From Anaerostipes sp. (GTDB lineage: Bacteria; Bacillota; Clostridia; Lachnospirales; Lachnospiraceae), in contig NZ_JAGZSD010000005.1 of the NCBI RefSeq assembly GCF_018381315.1, positions 214,879-278,878 of the forward strand: DNA of 64,000 bases. Direction: 5' to 3'. Each line of letters opens with the position of its first letter. Within the stretch, counting starts at the first letter, position 1. The position numbers were made by a program, and so were the translations under genes. The notes below the pieces were generated by a model. The model was not told the DNA's origin, did no database searches, and worked only from the letters and a program-made list of their open reading frames with translations. This document shows positions 52,396-63,800 of this stretch, in pieces.

Positions 52396-53337
52396 CTATT
52401 CCAGAACTAATTTTATTGCTCCATATATCCCTGCGTTATTACTAAGCTTGGCAAGTTTAAATATCGTATTCCTTGCTGCATGGAATGCGTATTCCATATA
52501 ATATTTTTTTATCGTATTTATCAGAATATCCCCTGCTTTTGACATACCTCCGCCGATTACAAAAGCCCCTGGATTCACCGCACAAGATATTGCTGATAAT
52601 GCCTTTCCAAGCATACTTCCCACTTCATTTACCATACAAAGCGCAGCTTGATCCCCTTTTACTGCCTCTTCAAATATTTCTTTCGATGTGTATGTTTTCA
52701 TTGTTCTTAAACTACTGTATATATCAGGATTTTCTTCTAAGTATCTTTTTGTGATGCGGACGATACCATTTGCAGATGCATATTGTTCTAAGCATCCTTT
52801 TTTTCCACATCCACAAGTTTCTTTTTCTCCGCCTTTCATTGGAATATGCCCAATTTCTCCTGCTGCACCGTTAATTCCAGATAAAATATGTCCGTCAATA
52901 ATGATACCTCCTCCAACACCTGTTCCAAGTGTTATCATGACGATATCTTTGTATCCACATCCTCCTCCTTTCCACATTTCACCTAATGCCGCAACATTTG
53001 CATCATTCCCGGCTTTGGCCCTAAAACCAGTCAACTTTTCCATTTCCTGTTCTACATTAAATATTCCCCAACCGAGATTAACACATTTAAGAACCTCTCC
53101 ATCTGCGCTCACTGGTCCTGGAATTCCCATACCGATTCCTTCTACCTCTGTTTTAGAGATTCCTTTTTCTTCAATCTTGCTTAAAATTTCTTTTGCAATA
53201 TCAGAAAGAATATATTTTCCTTTTTCTTTTGTTCTAGTTGGAATTTCCCATACTTCCACAATCTCTTCCGGCATTTTAAACAATCCGATTTTTACTGTTG
53301 TCCCACCGATATCAACACCAAACACATAATTATTCAT
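52396..53337 (-). CDS. ROK family sugar kinase (glucokinase-type)
   Basis: A 313-residue kinase. It begins with the ATP loop G-V-D-I-G-G-T-T-V-K and has the sugar site A-G-N-D-A-N-V-A-A-L-G-E near residue 108, T-L-G-T-G-V-G-G-G near 135, E-I-G-H-I-P near 160 and the ROK zinc motif C-G-C-G-K-K-G-C-L-E-Q near 175. There is no N-terminal DNA-binding domain, so it is an enzyme, not a repressor. It probably phosphorylates glucose or a related hexose freed by the neighbouring enzymes. Confidence 0.92.
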   Translation of the reverse strand: MNNYVFGVDIGGTTVKIGLFKMPEEIVEVWEIPTRTKEKGKYILSDIAKEILSKIEEKGISKTEVEGIGMGIPGPVSADGEVLKCVNLGWGIFNVEQEMEKLTGFRAKAGNDANVAALGEMWKGGGCGYKDIVMITLGTGVGGGIIIDGHILSGINGAAGEIGHIPMKGGEKETCGCGKKGCLEQYASANGIVRITKRYLEENPDIYSSLRTMKTYTSKEIFEEAVKGDQAALCMVNEVGSMLGKALSAISCAVNPGAFVIGGGMSKAGDILINTIKKYYMEYAFHAARNTIFKLAKLSNNAGIYGAIKLVLE

Positions 53338-53362
53338 TTTCTTATACCTTTCTGCGAAAGTA

Positions 53363-54277
53363 TTAAATCACAAAATTTCTCAGATATTTTGCACTAAGAA
53401 TGACTGCTTTCTTCGCGTCTTCAAGATTATTTTCAAAAGCTTTATCTTCTACTTCAATGCAGGTATTCCCCGTATATCCAATGTCTGTTAATGCAGATAC
53501 ATATCTGCCCCAATCAACATCCCCAAGCCCCGGAAGTTTTGGCGACATATATTCAAGCGGTGTTGCCATTGTTCCCACATCAGCAAGCTTGTCTTCATAT
53601 ATCTTGATATCTTTATAATGTACATGAAAGATCCTGTCCCTGAATTCATACATCGGCGTAATATAATCAATCATCTGCCATACAAAATGGGACGGATCAT
53701 AGTTGATACCAAAGTTTGGGCTGTCAATAATATCAAATACTTTTCTCCAATTTGCAGGAGTTGTCATGATATTTTGTCCTCCCGGCCACTCATCTTCTGT
53801 AAAAAGCATTGGACAATTTTCAATTGCAATTTTAACACTCTTTTTCTCTGCATACTTTACAATGGGAGGCCACACCTCTTTTACAAGTTTCATATTCTCA
53901 TCTACATTTTTGGCGGGATCACGCCCGACAAATGTGGTTATCATATTTACATCCAGCATTGCCGATGCATCAATCAAGTGATAGAGATGTTCGATATAAC
54001 CCTGCCTTTTCTCTAAGTCTGGATCCATTGTATTTGGGTAATATGCCAGAGAAGAAATTTCTACATTTTTTGATGCGCACAATTCTTTTATTTCAGCAGC
54101 CTTTTCCTCTGTTAGATTGACAACATCAATATGGCTGACACCTGCATACCTTCTTTGTGCTCCACCTTGCGGCCAGCAGGCAACTTCTAAACATTCGAGC
54201 TGATTCTCTGCTGCAAAATCGACAACCTCTTCCAGTGTCATTCCATCGCAGATTGCTGTAATAAATCCTAATTTCAT
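53363..54277 (-). CDS. Sugar phosphate isomerase/epimerase (xylose isomerase-like)
   Basis: A 304-residue TIM-barrel protein. It contains E-V-A-C-W-P near residue 31, a V-K-I-A-I-E-N-C-P segment near 152 with the metal glutamate, I-N-Y-D-P-S-H near 198, H-V-H-Y-K-D near 228 and a final C-I-E-V-E-D. These match the E-D-H-E metal set of inosose or ketose isomerase-like proteins. The exact sugar is unknown. It is the first gene of the upstream operon (isomerase, ROK kinase, dehydrogenase, amidohydrolase); AGGAGAAAG precedes its start. Confidence 0.85.
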   Translation of the reverse strand: MKLGFITAICDGMTLEEVVDFAAENQLECLEVACWPQGGAQRRYAGVSHIDVVNLTEEKAAEIKELCASKNVEISSLAYYPNTMDPDLEKRQGYIEHLYHLIDASAMLDVNMITTFVGRDPAKNVDENMKLVKEVWPPIVKYAEKKSVKIAIENCPMLFTEDEWPGGQNIMTTPANWRKVFDIIDSPNFGINYDPSHFVWQMIDYITPMYEFRDRIFHVHYKDIKIYEDKLADVGTMATPLEYMSPKLPGLGDVDWGRYVSALTDIGYTGNTCIEVEDKAFENNLEDAKKAVILSAKYLRNFVI

Positions 54278-54520
54278 ATTCTTTCTCCTTTCGACTTTTC
54301 TAACTAGCGTCTTAACTTATAACTCATTTTAATTCAAAAGGAGATTCTTATCTTCTGCCTTCTTATCAAAAAGATATATGAAAATTATCCTCTTTTTCTT
54401 CTGCTGGAAATAGCAAAAAGAAAAAGACAAAAAAAAGTATGTTTTTTTATCCTAACTGTATTATTGAGAAATCTCGGCGTCTTGACACCTATGGAGAAAT
54501 GAGAACTATTTACGATCGGC

Positions 54521-54554
54521 AAAAAAAACTGCCAGCGGGGTTAGCCACTGGCAG
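54521..54554 (-). terminator. Terminator of surface gene A
   Basis: On the minus strand CTGCCAG pairs with CTGGCAG, followed by TTTTTTTTG, about 60 bases after the gene's stop. Confidence 0.9.
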
Positions 54555-54615
54555 GAAAAATTTATAGTTTTTCAATTGTCTACTTGATGGGGATCGGTTC
54601 ATAAAACGAGACCAA

Positions 54616-57538
54616 TCATGCTTTCCTGCTCCTTCTATAAAATAGATACAGCGTTCCCAGACCTGAGGCTGTCATTATCACTACAACAACCATATCTTTT
54701 GTATCCCCTGTTTTTGCCGCAGTATCACTTTTCCCATAATTTTTTGTAATATCCTGGCTATCCCAGTAATAACGATTCTTTTTTTCTTTCTTTTTATCTT
54801 TGCTATTTTTTTCTCCTTCATCTTTGTCTTTATTGTCAGCGAAGGTATTACTTTCTGAGACTTTGCTCCATTTTGCCTTTAAAGAAATATCTGAGTGAAC
54901 AGCCGTTTCAAAATTCCATTTCTGCTCTTTCCCGTTCTCATCTTTATAGTACCACCCCTCAAATATGTAGCTATCCCGCTTTGGTTCTTTTGGTTCCACA
55001 GCGCACTTTCCTCCGGGAACTGTCTGGGTTTTTGGAGTATAATCTCCTCCGTTAGGATTAAAACTTACTTTATGTTCTCCGGTTAAAGTAACAGTAACCT
55101 TAGCCTCTTTTCCTCCTGCAACAGAAAAAGTCAGACTGAAGGTTCCTGTCTTTCCCGCTTTTTTTGCCGCATTTAGCTGATCCATCTCATCCTGGCTGAT
55201 ATCAAGTTCTATATTATTCTTAAATCCGTCTTTCCCTTTTGCTTTGCAGAGTTTAATTAAATCTTCCTTGGTAAATGCGTTTCCTCCGGTCTTATGCTCC
55301 GCATCATTAGCCGCGATCATTGATTCCGGATGTTCCGGATCCGCTTTCGCCCCGTCAGTTCCGTCATCTCTCAGATAAACGGTAACGGTAACTTTCGTCC
55401 CCTGAGCAGTCTCAAAAGACAGAGAAAAGTCTCCGGTTTCACCTGACTTCTTAGCCTTATTAATCTCCTTTAGTTCTTCCGGATCGGACAGCACAAGATC
55501 CTCGGCAGGAATTTCATGTCCATTTTCATCAAATGCTTTCACTCTTGTCAGATCTTTGAGCTGTTTCTCAGAAAATCCTTCTCCTCCGGTTTTGCTGATC
55601 ACATTCATTCCCTTGATACTTTCCCCATTATCAGGGTTTTCTTCAATTTCATCATACCCTACCAAAGTTACTTTTACCTTCACTTGATTTCCGTCCGGGG
55701 CTTTGTAAATCAGATCAAATACTCCGGCTTTTCCTGAAGTTTTTGCCTGATTAATCTTCTGGAACTGCTCCGGGTCTACTGTAAAATCATCCAGAGAAAT
55801 TGTATTTCCGTCTTTGTCTTTTCCTTTCACTTCACCATATGCCCTCAGCTGTTCCTCAGTAAAGGCATCTCCGCCGGTGTCTTTCTCGAAATCATTAGCT
55901 CCGATTACAGGCACAGGATTTTGGGGATCAAATGTTGAAACATCGGTTCCGCTGTCTCTCAAGGAAATGGTAACCGTCACTTCTGTGCCGTTTGGTGTCG
56001 TATAGGTTAATGGGTAATCGCCTATTTTCCCGGAAGTTTTTGCCTGATTAATCTTCTCGATCTGGCTGGCATCCTTAAAAACCAGATCACCTGGGGGAAA
56101 ATCCGTTCCGTCCTGCTGCTTACCTGTAACTTTCGTCAGGTCTTTCAGCTGCTTTTGAGTAAAGCCTTCCCCTCCGGTCTTACTGACCACATGATTGGCT
56201 CCAATCTGTTCTTTTGTGTCCTTCTCAATGGCATTCTCATCGCGGTACGGTCCAAAATAAACCTTTGTATAAAATTTTCCCACATTTATCTCAGTATCTT
56301 TGGCAAAAGGAGTTCCTTCCATAAAAGTATAATCTGTCAATGATTTACCATCCTGAATATATCCCTGATACCCTGTATTCGGCGATGCAATTATATCTGC
56401 TGCTGAACCAGATCCTGAGCCAAATGTGGCATAGCCTATTCCGGGTGCGCTGCTGCCTGAGTCTCCTATAGCCACCACAATAGTATCTCCGCCGGTAATA
56501 ACAAGATTTTGAAAACAGGCATTTACACTTCCCAGACCCGGAGCAGAGTTTCCTCCTACAGCTTCCACAAAGCCTCCTCTGATATAAATCCCATTTATAT
56601 CAGCACTATTCCCTCCGCCGATTCCTGCACAATAAACGTTGCCTACCGCTTTTATATTCCCTCCGGTAATAGTTATATTTTCTACTTTTCCATTGGCATA
56701 ATTGCTGGTACAGGCACCTCCGATTCCCGGGCTGTGATATCCGGCTTCTGCAACAATATTGCCTCCGCGGACAGTAAAATTTGTAAACCCTGTCTCTCCC
56801 TCCGTTCTGCAGTTTCTTGTAGAATTGCCAATGGCTCCTGCATGATACAGAGACTTATTTCCTGTGGCATTCAGACTCCCGCAGCTGCTGTCACAGTGAT
56901 GCCCCGCCTCATCAGCAGATTCACACTGGATTGTCAAGCTTCCGTCTTTTCCGTCTTTCGTAATGGCATTGCCCAGATTTGAAAAAAGTCCATCCTTGGA
57001 GTTTCCCGCATTGCAGAGTAAATTATTTTTTCCCGTCAATGTGATTGTCACATTGGCATGAGATACATTGATACAATCATAATTTGAGGTATCACATGTT
57101 ATATTGACATTGTCAAGGGTAATCTTCGTCGTCACATTTTTTTCTACAATGATATTATATCTTGTTGTTGTACCAGTGATGTAATAACCTTTTGGATTCA
57201 GTGCTGTTTCATTTGAAGATAGTCCCCCTCCGGCAGCACCGGTTGTTTTGATTCTAATATTCCCTTTGCTTACATCCAGCATCGTCGGTCCTGTTTCCGC
57301 TTTTGCTGCAGTCCCCGGTACACTCTTCTTACCTTTTATTTTTTGTTCCGTGTTATAAGGTTCTGCAGGTACGTTCTCCGTACCCCCCCCCCCAATTTTT
57401 TACTTCTGCTGTCTCCTGCTGTTCCTGTTCTGGCAGTCCCTCTGCTTCATCTTTAGCAAACAGGCTTCCCTGGCCGGCTGCCAATCCTGCTGTCAAAAAA
57501 CCGGCTAATACAACAGTCCAGATTTTCTTTCTCTGCAT
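54616..57538 (-). CDS. Phase-variable surface protein A (OFF: out of frame at G-tract)
   Basis: A surface protein gene broken by a run of 11 G (57383-57393). From ATG 57538, with GGGGAAAGG upstream, it encodes a signal peptide (M-Q-R-K-K-I-W..S-L-F-A) and linker, then N-W-G-G-G and a stop 12 codons later. The body is open in the next frame from the tract to 54616. With 10 or 13 G the gene would be continuous (973 residues for 10). The body has beta-helix-like G-I-G-G-G repeats, four ~100-residue repeats, an InlB-like repeat (F-E-G-W-Y-Y), then A-A-K-T-G-D-T-K, a hydrophobic helix and a basic tail. Slippage during replication could switch it on. An assembly miscount of one G is the alternative. 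Confidence 0.85.
57383..57393 (-). repeat. Poly-G contingency tract of gene A (11 G)
   Basis: Eleven consecutive C on the plus strand, G in the coding strand, between AATT and TACGGAGAACGTACC. Identical flanks surround the tracts of genes B and C. In frame would need 10 or 13. Confidence 0.9.
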
Positions 57539-57595
57539 GGTTCCTTTCCCCCTTCTGTATTTGTCTATAACAGGCAATTTTGTCATAATGTCTTT

Positions 57596-57624
57596 AAGGA
57601 CCAGCCCTCAGACTAAAGGTTAGA
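57596..57624 (-). promoter_or_regulatory. Direct-repeat regulatory site upstream of surface gene A
   Basis: On the plus strand AAGGACCAG (57596) and AAGGTTAGA (57616) start exactly 20 bases apart, as before genes D and B. Downstream on the minus strand is TATAGA, a plausible -10, without a good -35. Confidence 0.6.
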
Positions 57625-57627
57625 TAT

Positions 57628-57671
57628 GAAAAAAGAAACCGGTTCTAAAATTAAACTTTAAAACCAGTTTC
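57628..57671 (-). terminator. Terminator of surface gene B
   Basis: On the minus strand GAAACTGGTT pairs with AACCGGTTTC (one wobble or mismatch), followed by TTTTTTC, between genes B and A. Confidence 0.8.
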
Positions 57672-57709
57672 CTTCTATTTAATATATCTGACAATAAATT
57701 TTACTGCTG

Positions 57710-60707
57710 CTAGTTCTTTTTATTCTTCTTTCCATACATTAAAATCATGATTCCTATACCGGCACACACCATAAAAATTACTGTTTCCATATGTTTTGTA
57801 TCTCCGGTCTTCACAGCAGAACTGCTGTCTCCATAATTTTTTGTTATATCTTCGCTGTCCCAATAGTAACTTTCTTTTTTCTTCTTGGGGCTGTTTTCTT
57901 TTGTATTATTCTCCTTATCAGACACGTCCTTAACTGCTGCATCTTTTTTCCATTTAGCTCTCAGTGATATATCGGAATGAACCGGCGTCTCAAAGTCCCA
58001 CTTCTGTTCCTTTCCATTCTCATCTTTATAATACCAGCCTTCAAATGTAAAGCCTTCCCTTTTTGGCTCCTTTGGTTCAACTGCACATTTTCCTCCAACC
58101 ACAGTCTGGGTTTTCGGGGTATAATCTCCTCCGTTTGGATTAAAGCTTACCCTGTGCTCTCCTGTCAAAGTAAACTTGATCCTGGCCTCTTTTCCTCCTG
58201 TGACAGAGAATGTTAATTCAAATACTCCGGTTTTCCCAGCCTGTTTCGCCGCATTAATCTTCTCCATCTGTTCTTTATGAATATGAATTTCTGCATTATT
58301 TTTGGCTTCATCTTTACCTTTAGCCTGACAGAGTTTTATCAGTTCTTCCTCGGTAAAAGCCTTTCCTCCGGTCTTATGGGATGCATCATTGGCTGCAATC
58401 GATGCCGCCGGCTTCTCCGGGTTTTCTTTTGCTCCATCTGTACCTTCATCCCTTAAGAAGACTGTAACCGTCACTTTCGTTTTACCTGCTGTTTCAAAGG
58501 ATAAAGAAAAATTACCTGTCTCCCCGGCAGTCTTTGCATCATTGATTGCCTTCAGTTCATCCGGATCAGACAGCACTAGATCTTCGGTTGGAATCTCATG
58601 TCCGTTTTCATCAAATGCCTGGACTTTGGTCAGATTTTTCAGCTGAGCTTCACTGAATCCATCTCCACCAGTCTTGCTGATCACATTCATTCCCTTAATA
58701 CTCTCCTGAGTCTCCGGATTTTTTACGGTCTCATCATATTTTACCAGAGAAACTTGGACCTTTACCTGATTTCCGTCCGATGCTGTATAAGTCAAGTCAA
58801 AAATCCCGATCTTTCCGGATGTCTTTGCCTCGTTGATCTTTTGAAACTGTTCTGCATCTACCGTAAAATCTTCCAAGGAGATCGTATTTCCTTCTTTATC
58901 TTTTCCTTTGACTTCCCCATACTTTTTCAGCTGTTCTTCCGTAAATGCATCTCCGCCGGTATCCTGAACAAAATCATTTGCTCCTATGACCGGAACAGGA
59001 TTCTTTGGGTCAAACTCAGAAGCATCGGTTCCGCTGTCTCTCAAAGACACAGTTACTGTTACCTTGGTTCCGTTTGGTGTCTTGAATGTCAAGGGAAAAT
59101 CCCCGATCTTCCCGGAGATTTTTGCTTTGTTGATGGCATCAATCTGTTCTTCATCTGCAAAAGTTAAATCTTCTTCAGAAAAACTGGTTCCATTTTCCTG
59201 TTTCCCATTCACTTTTGTAAGGTCTTTTAGCTGGCTTTTCAAAAATCCAGCTCCTCCGGATTTACTGATGACATGATTAGCACCAATCTGTTCTTTTGTA
59301 TCTTTGGCAATGGTATTTTCATCCCTGTATGGGCCAAAGTAGATTTTTGTATAGTATTTTTCTACAGAAATTGCAGTATTGGAAGAAAAGGGCGTGTGAT
59401 CTGTGAAATTATAATCATCTTCAGAGGTCCCATCCTGAATATACCCCTGATAGCCAAAGTCTGGTGATGCTGTAATATTTTTTGCAACACCTTTAGGCTG
59501 GTCATTAGGAGATGTTCCGCATCCGATTCCCGGCATATTTGTTGCCATATCACCCACAGCCACAACAACGGTGTCCCCTCCGCTGATCACAACATTTGAG
59601 ACATCCAATTTTACTGTTCCCACAGGTGATATATCTGCTTTCAGTCCTCCGGATCCGATCCCTGGAGAATCCGCTCCTCCTTCTGCATAGACTGTACCAC
59701 CTGTAATATAAATACCATCTGCCGGAGTATATGCACCGCTGCCGATAGCCGCACAGGCAGTTCCTCCTTTGGCATTTACAATGCCTCCGGAAATTGTAAT
59801 ATTTTTAGTATAACCTCTGTTAGCATTGTAAGAATTACATGATGACCCAATGGCACAGTTATGGTCTCCTGCCGTAGCAGTGATAATCCCTCCTCTGATC
59901 ACCAGATTAGAAAAGCCTGTTTCATTATCCTGCGATGCTTTTTCAGAACTGCTTCCAATGGCAGTTGTATGTGTTGTGGTTCCGCTGGCATTCAGACTTC
60001 CGCAAGTTTCTTTCCTGCATTTATGGCCATCCTCTCCGGCATGCTCGCACTGCAAAGTCAGGGTCTTATTATCCATTCCGTCTTTCACTAAAGCTCCAAA
60101 TCTCTCTTTTCCACATGATAAAGTGTTTTTGCCGATCAGCGTTATCGTCACATTGGCGTGTGAAACCGTTACACAGTTTTCACTTCTGCTTTGATTTGTA
60201 ATGCTGAGATTTTCAAAGATCAGATCCGTTGTCACACCGGAATCTACAATGATTTTATATGACGTTGTTGTTCCTGTTATATAATAACCCTTAGGATTTA
60301 AACTGGTTTCTGCCTTAGAGAGTCCTCCTCCCACTGCTCCGGTTGCTTTAATCTGGATACTTCCTTTGCTCACATCCAGCTTTGTCTGTCCTGTCTCCGT
60401 TTTTCCTAAAGCCTTCTTGCTTTTTGTCTGAGATTTCTTTTCTGGATCCGATTGTTTTATCTCCTGCCTGATGTTTTGTTTCTCTTTATCAGGATTCACA
60501 GTCTCCGTTAATTCTTCTGTACTGCTAAATTCTGTTGGTACGTTCTCCGTACCCCCCCCCCCAATTTTTTACTTCTGTCATTCCCTGCTGTTCCTGTTCT
60601 GGCTGTCCCTCTGCTTCATCTTTAGCAAACAGGCTTCCCTGGCCGGCTGCCAATCCTGCCGTCAAAAAACCGGCTAATACAACCGTCCAGATTTTCTTTT
60701 TCTGCAT
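57710..60707 (-). CDS. Phase-variable surface protein B (OFF: out of frame at G-tract)
   Basis: Second of the tandem paralogs. Start 60707 (M-Q-K-K-K-I-W) follows GGGGGAAAGGA. The signal-peptide frame stops soon after an 11-G tract (60552-60562). The body frame is open from the tract (T-E-N-V-P-T-E-F-S-S) to the stop at 57710. With one G fewer the gene would code for 998 residues. The body has a basic/acidic linker, beta-helix-like I-T-G-G-T-V-Y-A-E-G-G and S-P-G-I-G-S-G-G repeats, four ~100-residue repeats, an InlB-like repeat, then S-S-A-V-K-T-G-D-T-K, a hydrophobic segment and K-K-N-K-K-N. The body is intact with no inner stop, which argues against simple decay. Confidence 0.85.
60552..60562 (-). 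repeat. Poly-G contingency tract of gene B (11 G)
   Basis: Eleven C on the plus strand in the same sequence context as in gene A. The count places the signal peptide out of frame with the body; 10 or 13 would restore it. Confidence 0.9.
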
Positions 60708-60780
60708 AATTCCTTTCCCCCTTCTGCATTTTCTATGCTATGACATCTTCTATGTCAGGCAGTTTTATCATAATGTCTTT

Positions 60781-60809
60781 AAGGACCAGCTCTCCATTCA
60801 AAGGTTAGA
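60781..60809 (-). promoter_or_regulatory. Direct-repeat regulatory site upstream of surface gene B
   Basis: On the plus strand AAGGACCAG (60781) and AAGGTTAGA (60801), 20 bases apart, followed on the minus strand by the conserved CATTATGATAAAACTGCC. The same CATTA(T/C)G block is present at the right window edge upstream of gene C. Confidence 0.6.
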
Positions 60810-60819
60810 GTTCTTTTAA

Positions 60820-60859
60820 GAAAAAAACTGGTTTCAGGGCTTAACCCCAAAACCAGTTT
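60820..60859 (-). terminator. Terminator of surface gene C
   Basis: On the minus strand AAACTGGTTTT pairs with AAACCAGTTT, with an inner GGG/CCC stem, followed by TTTTTC. It lies between genes C and B, so each paralog is its own transcription unit. Confidence 0.88.
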
Positions 60860-60895
60860 ATCACCGTTTCAAACAGGCAGTTCAGAATATCATTT

Positions 60896-63800
60896 TTATT
60901 TATAATTTTTTCTATTCCTGTTTATCTTATAGTACAGCAAACACAGGACTCCGCCGCCTGCAATCATCATAAATATTACTGCTGCCATACTTTTTGTATC
61001 TCCTGTCTTTGCAACAGATCCATTATTTCCGTAATCCTTTGTGATATCCTCACTGTCCCAGTAATAGCTTTCGTTTTTCTTTTTTGTCTTGTCTTTCCTG
61101 TTTTTGTTTCCATCTGTGCTGTCCTTTTTTTCAGATGATGTATTTCCTTCCGGCTCTTTTGTCCATCTGGCTTTCAATGAGATATCGGAGTGGACTGGTG
61201 TCCCAAAGTCCCATTTTTGTTCTTTGCCGTTTTCATCTTTATAATACCAGCCCTCAAATGTATATCCTTCCCTCCCGGGCTCCTTCGGTTCCACCGCGCA
61301 GTTACCTCCGGTTACTGTCTGGGTTTTCGGGGTAAAATCTCCTCCGTTGGGGTTAAAGCTTACCTTGTGTTCTCCTGTCAGAGTAACTGTAACCTTTGCT
61401 TCTATCCCTTCTGAGACTGAAAAGGTAAGAGAAAAGGCACCTGTTTTCCCCGCCTTTTTTGCAGTATTCAGCCGATCCATCTCATCAGTTTTTATGCTGA
61501 TCTGTACATTATTCTTGGCTTCATCTTTTCCTTTTACCTTACACAGTCCGATCAGATCTTCTTTGGAAAAAGCGTTTCCTCCGGTCTTGTGCACTGCATC
61601 ATTGGCCGCAATCGATGCTGCCGGCTTCTCCGGGTTCTCCTCAGCTCCGTCAGTTCCTTGATCTCTTAAAAAGACTGTAACCGTCACTTTCGTTTTACCC
61701 GCTGTTTCAAAGGATAAAGAAAAATCTCCTGTCTCTCCTGCAGTCTTTGCCTTATTAATTGCTTCCAGCTCATCTGGATCAGACAGAACAAGATCTGCGG
61801 CCGGGATTTCATGTCCATTTTCATCAAATGCCTGGACTTTAGTCAGATTTTTCAGCTGAGCTTCACTGAACCCTTCTCCTCCGGTCTTGCTGATCACATT
61901 CATTCCCTTAATACTTTCTTCGCTCTCCGGATTTTTTACAGTCTCATCGTATTTTACTAAAGACACCTTAACTTTTACCAGGTTACCATCCGCCGCTAAA
62001 TAAGTCAGATCAAATACTCCGGTCTTTCCCGAAGTTTTCGCCTCATTGATCTTTTTGAACTGTTCTGCATCTATTGTAAAATCTTCCAGGGAAATCGTGT
62101 TTCCTTCTTTGTCTTTTCCTTTGACTTCCCCATACTTTTTCAGCTGTTCTTCTGTGAAGGCATCTCCCCCGGTATCTTTCTCAAAATCGTTTGCGCCTAT
62201 AACCGGAGTAGGATTCTCCGGGTCAAAATTGGAAGCATCGGTCCCGCTGTCTCTCAGCGATACAGTCACAGTCACTTCCGTTCCATCCGGCGTGGTAAAC
62301 GTCAGTGGATAATCCCCAATCTTTCCGCCAGTTTTAGCCTTGTTGATTTTCTCAATCTGGCTGGTATCTGTGAAAGTCAGTTCTTCCGCCGAAAAATTGG
62401 AACCATTCTCCTGCTTCCCAGTAACTTTGGTCAAATCCTTCAGCTGACTTTCTGTAAAGCCAGTTCCTCCGGTCTTACTGACTACATGGTTGGCTCCAAT
62501 CTGTTCTTTCGTATCTTTTGCGATGGTATTTTCATCCCGGTATGGGCCAAAGTATATTTTTGTATAATATTTTTCTACAGAGATAGCGGTGTCAGTGGAA
62601 AATGGAGTGTCATCTGTAAAATCATAATCTGTCTCTGTTGTTCCATCCTGAATATATCCTTGGTATCCGTCATCCGGAGATGCAGTTACATTTTTGGTAA
62701 TCCCTTTTTCTCCTCCTATGGATGTCTTTCCGCAGCCAATACCCGGCATGTTTGTATCAATATCTCCTAACGCTTTAACAATGGTATCTCCTCCGCTAAT
62801 TACAACATTTGAGACATCAAGAACACCCTTATTTTTATTAGTATCAATTCCGGTATCGTTGCCTCCGGATCCAATTCCCGGGGAATCAGTTCCTCCTTTG
62901 GCATAAACGGTTCCTCCGGTAATATATATCCCATCCGTCGGAGTCCAGCATCCGCTTCCGATTCCAGCACAGTAAGTACTTCCAATCGCCGTAACAATCC
63001 CTCCTGAAATATGGATGTTTTTTGTATATCCTTTTCCCAGTCCCCAGCTGCAGCATGCAGCTCCTATGGCGCAATTATCATCACCTGCAAAGGCTTTAAT
63101 GATTCCGCCCTTTATGTATAAATTTGAAAAACCACTTTCACTGCTTATATGCCTGGTAGCTGTAATGCTTCCTATGGCAGTTACATGCGATGCTTTCCCT
63201 CCGGCTTCCAGACTGCCGCAGATATCTTCCCTGCATTTATGCCCTTTCTCTCCCGCATATTCGCATTTTAGTGTTAATACTGTTTCATCCATCCCCTCTT
63301 TGACTAGACCACCGTAATTTGTCTCCTCACAGAGAAGCTTATTTTCTCCGATCAGAGTAATCGAAACATCTGCATGGGAAACAGTCACACAGTTTTCTTC
63401 TCTGTTTTGATTTGTAATACTAAGGTTATCAAAGGTTATATCCGTCGTCACCCCAGGGTCCACAACAATTTTATTAGTTGTTGTTGTACCCGTAATATAA
63501 TACCCTTCCGGATTCAGATTATCTTCTGGCTGGGTCAGTCCTCCTCCAACTGCCCCTCCCGTTTTGATCTGGATACTTCCTTTGCTCACATCCAGCTTTG
63601 TCTGTCCTGTCTCCGTTTTTTCTGATGTTTTCTTCTTGCTTGTTGCGCTCTTTGTCTGAGGTTTCTTTTCTGAATCCGATTGTTTTATTTTCTGCCCGAT
63701 ATATTGTTTCTCTTTATCAGGATTCACAATCTCTGTTAATTCTTCTGTACTGCTGAATTCTGTAGGTACATTCTCCGTACCCCCCCCCCCCAATTATTTA

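Noticed and set aside
57353..57538. Treating the signal-peptide frames before the G-tracts (also at 60525-60707 and 63736-63936) as separate small secreted proteins
   Set aside because: Each ends shortly after the G-tract in meaningless residues, while the remaining frame continues directly into the surface-protein body.
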